DNA of 45,375 nucleotides from positions 115,948 through 161,322 of the forward strand of contig JAFXUJ010000009.1 of assembly GCA_017525025.1 (NCBI GenBank), written 5' to 3'. A program made the translations under genes and the position numbers. Each line of letters opens with the position of its first letter. Within the stretch, counting starts at the first letter, position 1. Under the pieces are notes generated by a model that did no database searches, had not been told where the DNA came from, and was given only the letters and a program-made list of their open reading frames with translations. This DNA comes from Elusimicrobiaceae bacterium (GTDB lineage: Bacteria; Elusimicrobiota; Elusimicrobia; Elusimicrobiales; Elusimicrobiaceae). Shown here piece by piece: positions 1 to 7,526 of this stretch.

Positions 1-729
1 CGTTTGCGCCCCATATCGGCTGTTATGTACTTGCAAGACACATTTGCGCGTTACTGTGCTACCAAGCGCATGGCCGCTTACGATTTGTTAGAGAAAGACC
101 AAATTTGGGTGATTAGCGAAATCCACATGGATTTTGTGGACAATCTACCCTTTTGGTCCGAAGAGCTCAAAGTGGAACTGTGGTTTTCGGAAATATCCAA
201 ACTTAAAGTATATGCGGATTTTAACCTTTACTACAACGATAAGTTAGTGGCCAAAGGCAACTCGCTGTGGATTATCTTAAACGCCACCACCAAACGCCCT
301 GTGAAAGCAGACGAAATGGCCGCTAAATTTGAAGTGTGTACAGACCTAGCCCTTGGCCCCCATGCCAAAATGGTGCTGCCCGAGTTTACAGAGCCCTATA
401 CCAAGATTACGCATACCAATAATCTCTCGGATATTGACTTTAACAAGCACGTAAACAACAAAAGTTATATCAACTTAGCAGAAATGACTGCACCCACCGA
501 GTTCATACAAAATCACACGCTTAAATCTTTGCACGTGCGGTTTAACCGGGAAACATTCCTGGGTGATACGCTACAATGCACCACCTACAAAACCGCTGAG
601 CCAAAGACCTACGCGCATATCATAGAAAAAGACGGCACTTCGGTATGTGATATCGTTACCGTGTGGCAAGAGCAAAAAGAAAACGTGCGCATTGTAGATT
701 ACGACTTGCCGATTAAAAACGAACGCTAG
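1..729 (+). CDS. Acyl-ACP thioesterase (5' end cut by window)
   Basis: Hydrolyses acyl-ACP to release free fatty acids in the cytoplasm, as in the FatA/FatB-like double-hotdog family. The second hotdog shows the typical run DIDFNKHVNNKSY, carrying the conserved Asn and His residues of the family, followed by a Phe-rich strand around HVRFNRETFLGD. The reading frame is open to the first base, and the visible 241 residues lack the usual first dozen or so, so the true start lies upstream of the window; an internal ATG at base 25 is too far into the first hotdog. The gene ends before a hairpin shared with the convergent DUF2807 gene. The assignment is from motif recognition; chain-length specificity cannot be read from the sequence. 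Confidence 0.85.
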   Translation, partial: RLRPISAVMYLQDTFARYCATKRMAAYDLLEKDQIWVISEIHMDFVDNLPFWSEELKVELWFSEISKLKVYADFNLYYNDKLVAKGNSLWIILNATTKRPVKADEMAAKFEVCTDLALGPHAKMVLPEFTEPYTKITHTNNLSDIDFNKHVNNKSYINLAEMTAPTEFIQNHTLKSLHVRFNRETFLGDTLQCTTYKTAEPKTYAHIIEKDGTSVCDIVTVWQEQKENVRIVDYDLPIKNER

Positions 730-747
730 CCATTAAATAGATACAAA

Positions 748-769
748 AAGCCCCGCAAACGCGGGGCTT
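748..769 (-). terminator. Rho-independent terminator of the DUF2807 gene
   Basis: Perfect 9-bp stem AAGCCCCGC / GCGGGGCTT with loop AAAC. On the minus strand the stem is followed by a T-run (CTTTTTG), so it mainly serves the minus-strand gene. On the plus strand only a weak ggaatttt follows. The stem is nearly identical to the one at 4591-4613. Confidence 0.85.
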
Positions 770-798
770 GGAATTTTAAATTTAACTAACAAGAAGTG

Positions 799-1482
799 TT
801 AAAAATTAAACTCTACACTTCCGTCTGCCTTGGTAACTTGCCCGGCAACATCGTTTTCGCCGGCACCGGTCTGTTTAGCAACAAGTTTCTTTGTATCGAT
901 TTCTGCAAACGTACCTTTCTTGGTTACTTTGAGTAAATCGGTAGTACCGGACAGTTCCACTTCGGCACGGTCTAATGAAGAAACACTAATTTGCTTTGCA
1001 TTAATATAGTCAATATCAATGGATGAGCTCCCTTTTGCATCAAGGTTTAGTTGAGAAACGGAAACGTTTTTCATAGATACTTCGCCGTTTTGGCGTGTTT
1101 TGATAAGTAATTCCTGACCTTGGAAAGGAGTTTTACATTCAAAATCCGCTTCCCCGGCAACACGCACCCGAACTAATTGTGGGGCCGTTACACGGATAGT
1201 TACATCATTATCGTCCCCTGTAAAAAAGGGTTCGTTGTACTCAATAACAAGGGTATTATCTTTTACTTTTATTTTGGTGGTTTTTACCAGTTTGGCAGGG
1301 CCGTTGATAGCAAAAGCATGACTTTCCCCTTGTGAAAAATATACATTCACATCCCCTCCGCTTACTTCAATGGCGGAAAAAGCGGGCGCGTTTGGCACTT
1401 CGCGCGTTTTATACTCTTGTGCCCCGACGGAAACATAACCCCCTAACAGGGCAATTATCGCTACTAATTTCGTTATTTTCAT
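799..1482 (-). CDS. Secreted DUF2807 (GIN-domain) protein
   Basis: A 227-residue exported protein. A cleavable signal peptide (MKITKL, then a hydrophobic stretch to SVGA, about residues 1-21) precedes a domain made of short repeated beta-strands rich in Val, Ser and Asp. This is typical of the putative auto-transporter adhesin head GIN domain (DUF2807), a right-handed beta-helix of unknown function found mostly in Bacteroidota and some other Gram-negatives. The phrase AIEVSGGDVNVYFSQG near residue 37 is the usual domain opening. A good AAGGAG site precedes the ATG. The gene is monocistronic and ends at the 748-769 terminator. Surface or periplasmic location is inferred from the signal; the biochemical role is unknown. 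Confidence 0.8.
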   Translation of the reverse strand: MKITKLVAIIALLGGYVSVGAQEYKTREVPNAPAFSAIEVSGGDVNVYFSQGESHAFAINGPAKLVKTTKIKVKDNTLVIEYNEPFFTGDDNDVTIRVTAPQLVRVRVAGEADFECKTPFQGQELLIKTRQNGEVSMKNVSVSQLNLDAKGSSSIDIDYINAKQISVSSLDRAEVELSGTTDLLKVTKKGTFAEIDTKKLVAKQTGAGENDVAGQVTKADGSVEFNF

Positions 1483-1966
1483 AATTTATCTCCTTAAACT
1501 ATATTATAACACAACACTAGCAATTGTTATAAGTATGCCTGATAAAATGATTTCGCTCCGCCAAACACAGCTGTAACTACAACGGTTGCAGTCCGTAATC
1601 CTTCCGATAATTTTCATACAAAAACTACTGAAAATGCTTAAAATTTAATGATTTTTCTGTTATTTAGACATTGCAAAAGATATAGTTTCATTGCCAACAG
1701 CACGCGAACTACCGACGATATAGTGTCCAAAACTCTGTCCTTGCTCCTTATACAATATCTTGTTCTTTTTGTTTATCATTAACTGGGATTTTATCGTTTG
1801 AATTGCATGTGGGCAACGAAATAACGGTTGTCGGAAATCCTGCTCCACGTGTTAAGTAGGTGCCCACGCACGGAAACCCAGGCACTTAAACGGGTTTGTG
1901 AATCAAATTTTGGGCTTTTATCTTGTACGTTCTCTCAAAGTGCTAAAATAATAGTAAGGAAAACTT
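1483..1966. other. Intergenic stretch between divergent DUF2807 and TolC genes
   Basis: This 484-base AT-rich gap should hold promoters for both divergent genes, but I cannot place them firmly. It has an 8-bp inverted repeat TTATAACA / TGTTATAA near 1504-1540. Around 1699-1740 it has a segment resembling one at 5798-5830: read on the minus strand both contain TCGTCGGTAGT followed by CG and TGCT. A 62-codon open frame at 1660-1848 on the minus strand has no ribosome site and no recognisable protein, so I treat it as non-coding. Confidence 0.5.
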
Positions 1967-3310
1967 ATGAAAAAACTATTCGGGTTACTGGTATTATTTA
2001 CTACAACAACCGTACTTTATGGGTTGGATATTTCTTCTTTGTCCTTGGCTGATTGTGAACGGGATGCGCTTAAATCTTCCGCACAACTGCAAGGGTTAGA
2101 AGCCCAAGTCCGTTCTGCGCGGGCACAAGAAAAAAGTGTGTCATCTTCGCTCTATCCGTCTTTATCGTTGGATGCAAAGGCGTCTTGGGTGTCGGAAGTT
2201 CCGACCCTAAAATTAGGTGGACAGAAATTGAAATTCGGCGATACGTGGGGATACTCCGTAGGGCCCACCGCCAGTTATGTGCTGTTTGATAACGGCGGGC
2301 GCGGTGCACTTAAAAAGAGTGCTTCTAAAGCCGTCAGTGCCCAAGAACAATCGTATGAATTTGCACGCAAACAAATTTTACTGCAAGTGCAACAATCCTA
2401 TTTTTCCGTGCAACAACTCTTGCAGCGCCTGGTGTTGTTAAACGGACAGTTGGAAGTAGCCCAAAAACAGCTTTCCGACGTGCAATCGGCCTATAAAGCG
2501 GGTGCAAAAAGCAAGTTGGATGTTTCCATAGCCCGTAAGCAAGTATTAAAAACACAAACCGCTATGAGCGGAGCCCGCAGCCGGTTGGCCGGGCAGTTGC
2601 GCACGTTATTTAAATTAACCGGTACCGATTATGGCATTGATCCCTCTTATCCGACGGATAAACGTCTTGCCAAAGCCAAAGAAGAAAGTAAAACTACTAC
2701 CGTGTTAAATACAGATTCGCTGGAAAGCACGCTCCAAATTTTCCGTCCGTATGACCAAAGCGTGTTTGATGAAAATTCGCCCAAATTGGCGGCATTGGAT
2801 GAAATGGCCCAGTACTACGAGTATTTGGCGAATAGTTATCAATCTTCTCTCTATCCGCGTATTGTGTTGCAAGGCGGCGCGTATTTTGAATACCCCAACG
2901 GAGCCATCCGCGAACACGTATTTTTAGGGCGTGCGGGAGCGGCTGTTTCTGTTCCGTTTTTTGAAGGAGGCAAAGACCGCCAACAAGCCAAGGCACAAAA
3001 GGAACTCGCCCGTGCAAAAACCTATGAAAAACAAGATGCACAGCAAACGTTAGAAGCCTTGTTTTCGACCGCTAAAGATCGTTTGTATGGCCTGCAAGTA
3101 CAAGAGAATTTGCTGAAAGATACAATTAAACAAGCTGATGAAACTGCCCGCCTTACCTATCAGGCCTATAAAGCCGGGGCGGTTACTTTCTTTGAAGTAG
3201 ACCGCGCCAATTTGGATTTGTTAGAGAGCCAACTTTCGTTGGCAGATGTGCAGGTGGAGGAACTAAATCAATTAGCCATTTTGAATAGTTTAGCCAAGGA
3301 GACTTTATGA
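1967..3310 (+). CDS. TolC-family outer-membrane efflux protein
   Basis: Outer-membrane channel subunit of a tripartite efflux or type I secretion pump. The 447-residue product has an N-terminal signal (MKKLFGLLVLF to about residue 20) and two tandem OEP repeats, each a long alpha-helical hairpin rich in Ala, Gln, Lys and Leu with strands near YSVGPTASYVLFDNG and AAVSVPFFEGGK. Repeat two ends with the typical AYKAGAVTFFEVDRANLDLLESQ. Length is normal for the family. The start has an AAGGAAAA ribosome site. It overlaps the next gene by four bases (ATGA), so the two are translationally coupled. The partner normally encoded next is the membrane-fusion protein, which here is abnormal. No inner-membrane transporter gene lies in the window. 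Confidence 0.9.
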   Translation: MKKLFGLLVLFTTTTVLYGLDISSLSLADCERDALKSSAQLQGLEAQVRSARAQEKSVSSSLYPSLSLDAKASWVSEVPTLKLGGQKLKFGDTWGYSVGPTASYVLFDNGGRGALKKSASKAVSAQEQSYEFARKQILLQVQQSYFSVQQLLQRLVLLNGQLEVAQKQLSDVQSAYKAGAKSKLDVSIARKQVLKTQTAMSGARSRLAGQLRTLFKLTGTDYGIDPSYPTDKRLAKAKEESKTTTVLNTDSLESTLQIFRPYDQSVFDENSPKLAALDEMAQYYEYLANSYQSSLYPRIVLQGGAYFEYPNGAIREHVFLGRAGAAVSVPFFEGGKDRQQAKAQKELARAKTYEKQDAQQTLEALFSTAKDRLYGLQVQENLLKDTIKQADETARLTYQAYKAGAVTFFEVDRANLDLLESQLSLADVQVEELNQLAILNSLAKETL

Positions 3311-4587
3311 AAAAAAGAATTATTATCGCCGTAGTAGTGCTTTTAATTTTAGTAATTGTGGCGTTGACCTTTTTCCGCAGTACGCCGTTTCATTACAGCG
3401 GGGTAGCGGAGGCAGTGTCTGTGGATATTTCAGCCCGTTTGAGCGATACGATTCAAGAAATTTTGGTAGAAGAAGGATCCCCGGTGACGCAAGGCCAAGT
3501 AGTAGCACGCCTAACCTGTGATGCGGCAAATCTCAAAAAAGAAATTACGCAAACGGAGTTTAACCGCGCCGCCCAACTTTTAAAAACAACAGCAGGCTCA
3601 AGAGAAAATTATGATCTTAAAAAACATCAGTATGATGAGGCTGCCCTACAGCAAAGCTGGTGTACTCTTACCAGTCCGTTAACCGGGCAAGTACTTTATA
3701 AATACTACGAGCCGAATGAATTTATCAGTGCCGGTAAAAAAATACTTACCGTCGCTAATTTAAAAGAACTGGACGTGTGGGTTTATGTGCCCTATGAAGA
3801 GCTAGCCCATCTGTCTATCGGGCAAGAAGTCAGCGGCTATTTGCCGGAAGCCGCCCAACTGACAGACGAATTGGCGTTCTTTGGACTTATTCGTACTACT
3901 ATGATGAAAAAAGTGAATCCAAACCCAAAACTTAAGGATTGGAAAACATTATTGGATACGCTCGTTTCTCAAGCCGTAATTACCGCTAAGCCGATTGATA
4001 TTTTTGCAGCTGCCGGGATGGAAAAGCCGAATTTGTCTCTTGTAGATGAGCAATTTTTAGACAAAATCAAACAAATGCCGCAAAAGAACTTGGCGGCAGA
4101 ACTGCTTAAACGATTATTGGACGGAAAGATTAAGAGCCAGTTTAAGTTAAACTTGCCGCAACTAAGAAAATTCTCGGAAAAACTAAAAGAAACCGTCAAT
4201 AAATACAATAACGGTTCCCTGCAGACTAGCCAAGTAATTGAAGAATTACTTAAACTAGCTAAAGAAATGAATGCGGCAGTAAAACAAGGCGAAGATTTGG
4301 GACTTTCCGAGAAAGAATTGGCATTTTATAACGCACTAGAAGAAAATGAATCGGCTGTGCGTGAATTGGGGGATGACATACTAAAACAAATCGCCCAAGA
4401 ATTGACCGATTACTTGCGCAAATCCGTAAAGGTAGACTGGAGCAAGCGCGAGAGTGTGAGAGCCCAAATTATGCTCCACGTGAAGCGTATTTTGCGTAAG
4501 TATAACTATCCGCCTGATCAACAACAAGCCGCCACAGAGCGCGTTTTAGAGCAAGCAGAACTCATTAGCGATGAGTTGGTGAAATGA
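3307..4587 (+). CDS. Chimera: HlyD-type membrane-fusion protein joined to HsdR C-terminal domain
   Basis: Residues 1-25 are an N-terminal membrane anchor. Residues 30-180 look like an HlyD/EmrA-type periplasmic adaptor: lipoyl half-motif near ISARLSDTIQEILVEEG, short helical hairpin, second lipoyl half near TSPLTGQVLYKY, and barrel strand ELDVWVYVPYEE. From about residue 185 (LTDELAFFGLIR) to the end the sequence instead matches the C-terminal domain of type I restriction HsdR subunits (DUF3387): VDIFAAAG-like, MPQKNLAAELLKRLL, VIEELLKLAKEM, LGLSEKELAFYNALEENES, VDWSKRESVRAQ and YPPDQQQAATERVLEQAE. The adaptor therefore lacks its distal beta-barrel, and the HsdR part lacks helicase and nuclease. 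No frame break is seen at the junction near 3850-3865. It may be a real deletion fusion or an assembly join; a working adaptor is unlikely. Confidence 0.8.
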   Translation: MKKRIIIAVVVLLILVIVALTFFRSTPFHYSGVAEAVSVDISARLSDTIQEILVEEGSPVTQGQVVARLTCDAANLKKEITQTEFNRAAQLLKTTAGSRENYDLKKHQYDEAALQQSWCTLTSPLTGQVLYKYYEPNEFISAGKKILTVANLKELDVWVYVPYEELAHLSIGQEVSGYLPEAAQLTDELAFFGLIRTTMMKKVNPNPKLKDWKTLLDTLVSQAVITAKPIDIFAAAGMEKPNLSLVDEQFLDKIKQMPQKNLAAELLKRLLDGKIKSQFKLNLPQLRKFSEKLKETVNKYNNGSLQTSQVIEELLKLAKEMNAAVKQGEDLGLSEKELAFYNALEENESAVRELGDDILKQIAQELTDYLRKSVKVDWSKRESVRAQIMLHVKRILRKYNYPPDQQQAATERVLEQAELISDELVK

Positions 4588-4590
4588 TTT

Positions 4591-4616
4591 AAGCCCCGCA
4601 AAACGCGGGGCTTTTT
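4591..4616 (+). terminator. Rho-independent terminator after the efflux operon
   Basis: Stem AAGCCCCGC / GCGGGGCTT with loop AAAAC, followed by a T-run (CTTTTTA), three bases after the stop codon of the chimeric gene. Its T-run overlaps the stop codon of the convergent gene at 4615. The stem is identical to the 748-769 terminator. Confidence 0.9.
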
Positions 4617-5472
4617 ACTGTGGTTCACTTGTAATCAGTTTGCTTACAGTGGGACCATCTATTCCGCGTAATTCCAAGACATATGTATGTTTGAATTTAG
4701 AAGTAAAGCAATGTGCAGAAACCGTCTCTGGCTCAATTAAACAATTCCCTGTGCTATACAAAGGTGGGACAATTAAAAGAGAACAGGTTTCGCAATTCCT
4801 AATATAAGCGGCATATTTTTGATTTTTTTTATCTATTTCATTTTGAAGCGCCTGTATCGGATCGTTCCAACAAGTGCTTGTGTTATTTACGAAAAACTCA
4901 GGGTAATTTCTCCATGAACAGCAGAAGGATAGTTTAAAATGCTGAGAATTAACATCCACCCATTTTTCCTCGAAACGTTCGGTCAAGTTCGGTGTATTTA
5001 GAACAACTTCTAGAAACTGTTTTTTTATCTTGACCTTATTTCCGTGCAAGTGTTTTACTCCGGGGTGATAAGCATGTCTTAAAAAATCTTCGCGAGTTCT
5101 TATTTCCCATTGATTGGGATCGTAAATATCAATAGTTAAACTTAAATTTATATTGCGTTCTTTTTTTACTATTTGGCAAATATCTCTCGCAATATCAGAT
5201 AGAATTTGTGTAGTACGACATTCCCTAGTTTGATTTACCCAATCTACAATCTCTAAACCGATTTTAGTATTAGTAGGAGTAGCAAACAGGAAATCGGGTT
5301 CTTCTTGAGCTTCATCAACGCAAAGGATGTTTTTGCTCTTCCATTCTTTTCCTTCTGGAGTGTCCACAAATTGGGATAAATAAAAGGTCTCTAACGCTTT
5401 TTGCCGCGCATGGTGCGTAGGCTCCATTTGGGCCATAAAGTATTGTTTCATTACTGGGGAAAAAAAATTCAT
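4615..5472 (-). CDS. Hypothetical protein with PDF...GLEIV signature
   Basis: A 285-residue soluble protein I cannot name. Near residues 57-78 it reads EEPDFLF, then KIGLEIVDW. That spacing (Pro-Asp, then Glu in a beta-strand) resembles a set of PD-(D/E)XK-like proteins with the pattern PDF...IGIEI, but the lysine expected after the Glu is absent, so activity is doubtful. The C-terminal half has several Cys residues (around RNCETCSL and TGNCLIEPETVSAHC) and no membrane segment. An AGGA site lies 11 bases before the ATG. It sits between the efflux operon and the integrase, so it could be host or phage cargo. Function unknown. Confidence 0.5.
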   Translation of the reverse strand: MNFFSPVMKQYFMAQMEPTHHARQKALETFYLSQFVDTPEGKEWKSKNILCVDEAQEEPDFLFATPTNTKIGLEIVDWVNQTRECRTTQILSDIARDICQIVKKERNINLSLTIDIYDPNQWEIRTREDFLRHAYHPGVKHLHGNKVKIKKQFLEVVLNTPNLTERFEEKWVDVNSQHFKLSFCCSWRNYPEFFVNNTSTCWNDPIQALQNEIDKKNQKYAAYIRNCETCSLLIVPPLYSTGNCLIEPETVSAHCFTSKFKHTYVLELRGIDGPTVSKLITSEPQ

Positions 5473-5533
5473 AAACTTATTATCCTATGTATTTATTTTA
5501 ATAATTTCTATTCTGCCATAAAGTATGTAGAAT

Positions 5534-5597
5534 GGACACTATAAAACTGATTAATGCGCATGGGGAGCATTAAAAAGACTTATAGTTTATAGTGTCC
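5534..5597. repeat. Long imperfect inverted repeat
   Basis: The arms GGACACTATAAAACT (5534-5548) and AGTTTATAGTGTCC (5584-5597) are inverted copies differing by one T. A smaller hairpin, AATGC / GCATT, lies between them (5553-5571). The box TATAGTGTCCAAA also occurs near 1720. It could be a regulatory hairpin, a small-element terminus or part of the attachment region; nothing decides between these. Confidence 0.6.
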
Positions 5598-5748
5598 AAA
5601 TTGTGCCCATTATATTCATAGTTTTTTTATTATTTTGCGTTCCGAAAATATAGTTTCTCGACGAAGAAGTATAAGAATAAATCACTCGAGTAAAGCACGC
5701 GATTTTTTGGCCAAATTCAGCCCCGTTTCTAAGTAGTTTCTCGACGAC

Positions 5749-5780
5749 AAAAAAATAAGAACCACTATGAAAGTGGCTCT
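5749..5780 (-). terminator. Probable terminator of the integrase transcript
   Basis: On the minus strand a 9-bp stem with one mismatch (AGAGCCACT / AGTGGTTCT, loop TTCAT) is followed by TTA and then seven T residues. It lies about 150 bases after the integrase stop codon and fits a rho-independent terminator for leftward transcription. Confidence 0.65.
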
Positions 5781-5925
5781 TTAAAAGTGCGCCCAACAAG
5801 CAACGCACTACCGACGAGAGCAGGTCCATTATAGGGTACCATAATTTTTATACTCTTTTTGGCACTTTTTAGACCCATTCTCTCTTCTAAGAAGTTCGGA
5901 TTTTGTGGGCGCATACACTTTACTA

Positions 5926-6978
5926 TCATTTTGTGGCTCCATTTGCGACATTAAACAAGCTATTCGTATCCGGCATCTTTCTAGGAGTCATGCACATAGC
6001 CGCCTGTTGTAAGTTGGCAGGGACTAGGTGTGCGTAGATTTCTGTCATTTGGATACTGCTATGGCCTAGAAGTTTGGATACCTCATAAAGACCAATCCCT
6101 TTCTGCACCAACTGTGAGGCGTAAGTGTGGCGCAGTTTATGTAAATAACTCTTAACTCCGGCGGCCTTGGCTATTCTTGGGTAGTAAGATGTAAGAAAAT
6201 CTTTACTGTTGCGGCTAGATGCCCAGCCTACATCCACCACGTACTCGCTTTTCGCGCCATTTTTGGCCTTTGTGAGGGCTTCACGCAAGGTGGGGGTCAT
6301 TGGCACAAAGCGGTGGTTTTCCGTTTTGTCAGGGGCAACGTAGAGCTGATTGTGCTCAAAGTCCACATCCTGCCACTGTAAATGCGCTATTTCCCCTCTC
6401 CTAAGCCCTGCATCGGCCCCAAGTAGCACTACAAGCCGCCAACCTAGGGAAGGGCATGCCGCTAATAGCTTATCAATCTCTTCATCCGTATGGAAAACTA
6501 CACGTCCTTTTGGGGTTTTTAGCTTACCAACGGATTTCCATTTCTGCTCAACTGCTAAATCCCATTTTTCTGCCAGTCGCATAATGGCTTTGAGGGCTTG
6601 CATACAGCGGTTAATGTTATGCTTACCGAACCCCTCGTTAATCATAAACTCCTTCGTTCCTTGCAGAAGATTAGGGGTTACGTCTCTTAACATACGTGGG
6701 GCGTTAAAATCTTCCATATGCTTAATAGCCAGTTTAGTCCATTCAATCGTGTTTGCGGATCGCTCTGCGGACATAAAGCGAAACAATCGGTCTTTAAATG
6801 CATCCCACTCCATATCCACCACTAGGTTTTCCTTGGCTTTCTTGCGTCTGCTTACTATCTCCGCATACTTGTCTTTTGCTACTCTTAGGTTTGTGGTCTG
6901 AAGAGAAGTTCTCGAGCGTTTTCCGTTCGGTACTCTGAAATCGGCATAATATACGCCGTATCTTTTAATTAATGCCAT
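5926..6978 (-). CDS. int: Tyrosine integrase (phage site-specific recombinase)
   Basis: Catalyses integration and excision of the prophage between attP and attB. The 350-residue protein has a short Arg/Lys-rich arm-binding N-terminus (YADFRVPNGKRSRTS), a helical core-binding SAM-like domain (about 55-150) and a catalytic domain. Catalytic residues are visible: Arg in GLRRGEIAHLQW (about 193), His280-x-x-Arg283 in LHKLRHTYAS, His306 in LLGHSS and the nucleophile Tyr315 in TEIYAHL. I start it at the ATG at 6978, which has AAGGAG upstream, rather than a TTG at 7002. It is the leftmost phage gene and points out of the phage genome, as is usual beside attL. Confidence 0.92.
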   Translation of the reverse strand: MALIKRYGVYYADFRVPNGKRSRTSLQTTNLRVAKDKYAEIVSRRKKAKENLVVDMEWDAFKDRLFRFMSAERSANTIEWTKLAIKHMEDFNAPRMLRDVTPNLLQGTKEFMINEGFGKHNINRCMQALKAIMRLAEKWDLAVEQKWKSVGKLKTPKGRVVFHTDEEIDKLLAACPSLGWRLVVLLGADAGLRRGEIAHLQWQDVDFEHNQLYVAPDKTENHRFVPMTPTLREALTKAKNGAKSEYVVDVGWASSRNSKDFLTSYYPRIAKAAGVKSYLHKLRHTYASQLVQKGIGLYEVSKLLGHSSIQMTEIYAHLVPANLQQAAMCMTPRKMPDTNSLFNVANGATK

Positions 6979-7106
6979 CTGTCTGTTCTCCTTACTAAGC
7001 AAAGTCGAACTCTGCGTCGTAGGAACATAGTAACTCTTCTTTAAAAGAAAAGCATGAAATTACGTCCAGTATATTATGAAATTCAGAAACTCTCGTCGGT
7101 GGGGTT

Positions 7107-7526
7107 TTAGAAAAGGGTTTCCAAATCAGTAAGGTTTTCTATGTCTATTTGAGTGCCATCCGTAAAGATAAGTAAATGGCGGTAGAGGTCTATTTTCTTT
7201 ACTTGTCCCGTCTTAGTTTGGTATTCGCCACCTTCTTTTAACTCATCTTCCACGAAGTATTTGACAGTTACTTCCGGTGGAAACTCCGATACAGTCAGCT
7301 CTTGGGCCAGTTGGGACAACTTATCATTTATGATATTCTTTTCGCTTTCGTCCAATTCTTTCCTGCGTGTGGTCTTGCGTGCGGTTTCTTGTATCCCCTC
7401 TTCAAACCCACTCAAAGCGGCAAAAGGCGCAAATTGGGCAGCTCGGTCAAGCAGAGACATAGGTGCGTGCCGTTTAGATACCGGACGTGACAGGTTGATA
7501 ATATCTTTGTATTGTGAATCGCTCAT
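7107..7526 (-). CDS. YolD-like protein
   Basis: A 139-residue YolD-family protein. The conserved core is clear: DIINLSRPVSKRHAPMSLLD, then RAAQFAPFAALSGFEEGI, then an ETAR...ELDE segment. In Firmicutes, YolD-like proteins are encoded beside UvrX/UmuC-type Y-family polymerases on mobile elements, and are thought to act as a partner or substitute for UmuD. The gene overlaps the polymerase stop codon by four bases (ATGA), so the two are coupled. The C-terminal part (VTVKYFVEDELKEGG, QIDIENLTDL) looks like a small beta-domain. The precise role is unknown even in the family. Confidence 0.85.
   Translation of the reverse strand: MSDSQYKDIINLSRPVSKRHAPMSLLDRAAQFAPFAALSGFEEGIQETARKTTRRKELDESEKNIINDKLSQLAQELTVSEFPPEVTVKYFVEDELKEGGEYQTKTGQVKKIDLYRHLLIFTDGTQIDIENLTDLETLF

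Larger units (their letters stand above)
5473..5925. other. Gene-free stretch at the left prophage border
   Basis: This 453-base AT-rich segment separates the last chromosomal gene from the integrase, the usual place for attL. It holds the long inverted repeat at 5534-5597 and the terminator at 5749-5780. It also holds two related direct copies of tagtttctcgacga (near 5650 and 5735), and an actaccgacga box near 5803 that recurs near 1711. An 80-codon minus-strand frame across it (5587-5829) has no ribosome site and is broken by these repeats, so I do not call it a gene. No tRNA was found, and no right-end copy is visible to define the att core. Confidence 0.55.

Noticed and set aside
1660-1848. 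62-codon minus-strand frame between DUF2807 and TolC genes
   Set aside because: No ribosome site, no recognised protein pattern, and it covers repeat boxes shared with 5.8 kb.
5587-5829. 80-codon minus-strand frame in the border segment
   Set aside because: Contains a terminator-like hairpin and duplicated boxes, without a ribosome site.
5473-5925. tRNA or tmRNA gene as integration target
   Set aside because: No cloverleaf arms or CCA-compatible acceptor seen on either strand.
6350-6901. 183-codon plus-strand frame opposite the integrase
   Set aside because: Shadow of the integrase, whose catalytic motifs are intact in the other strand.
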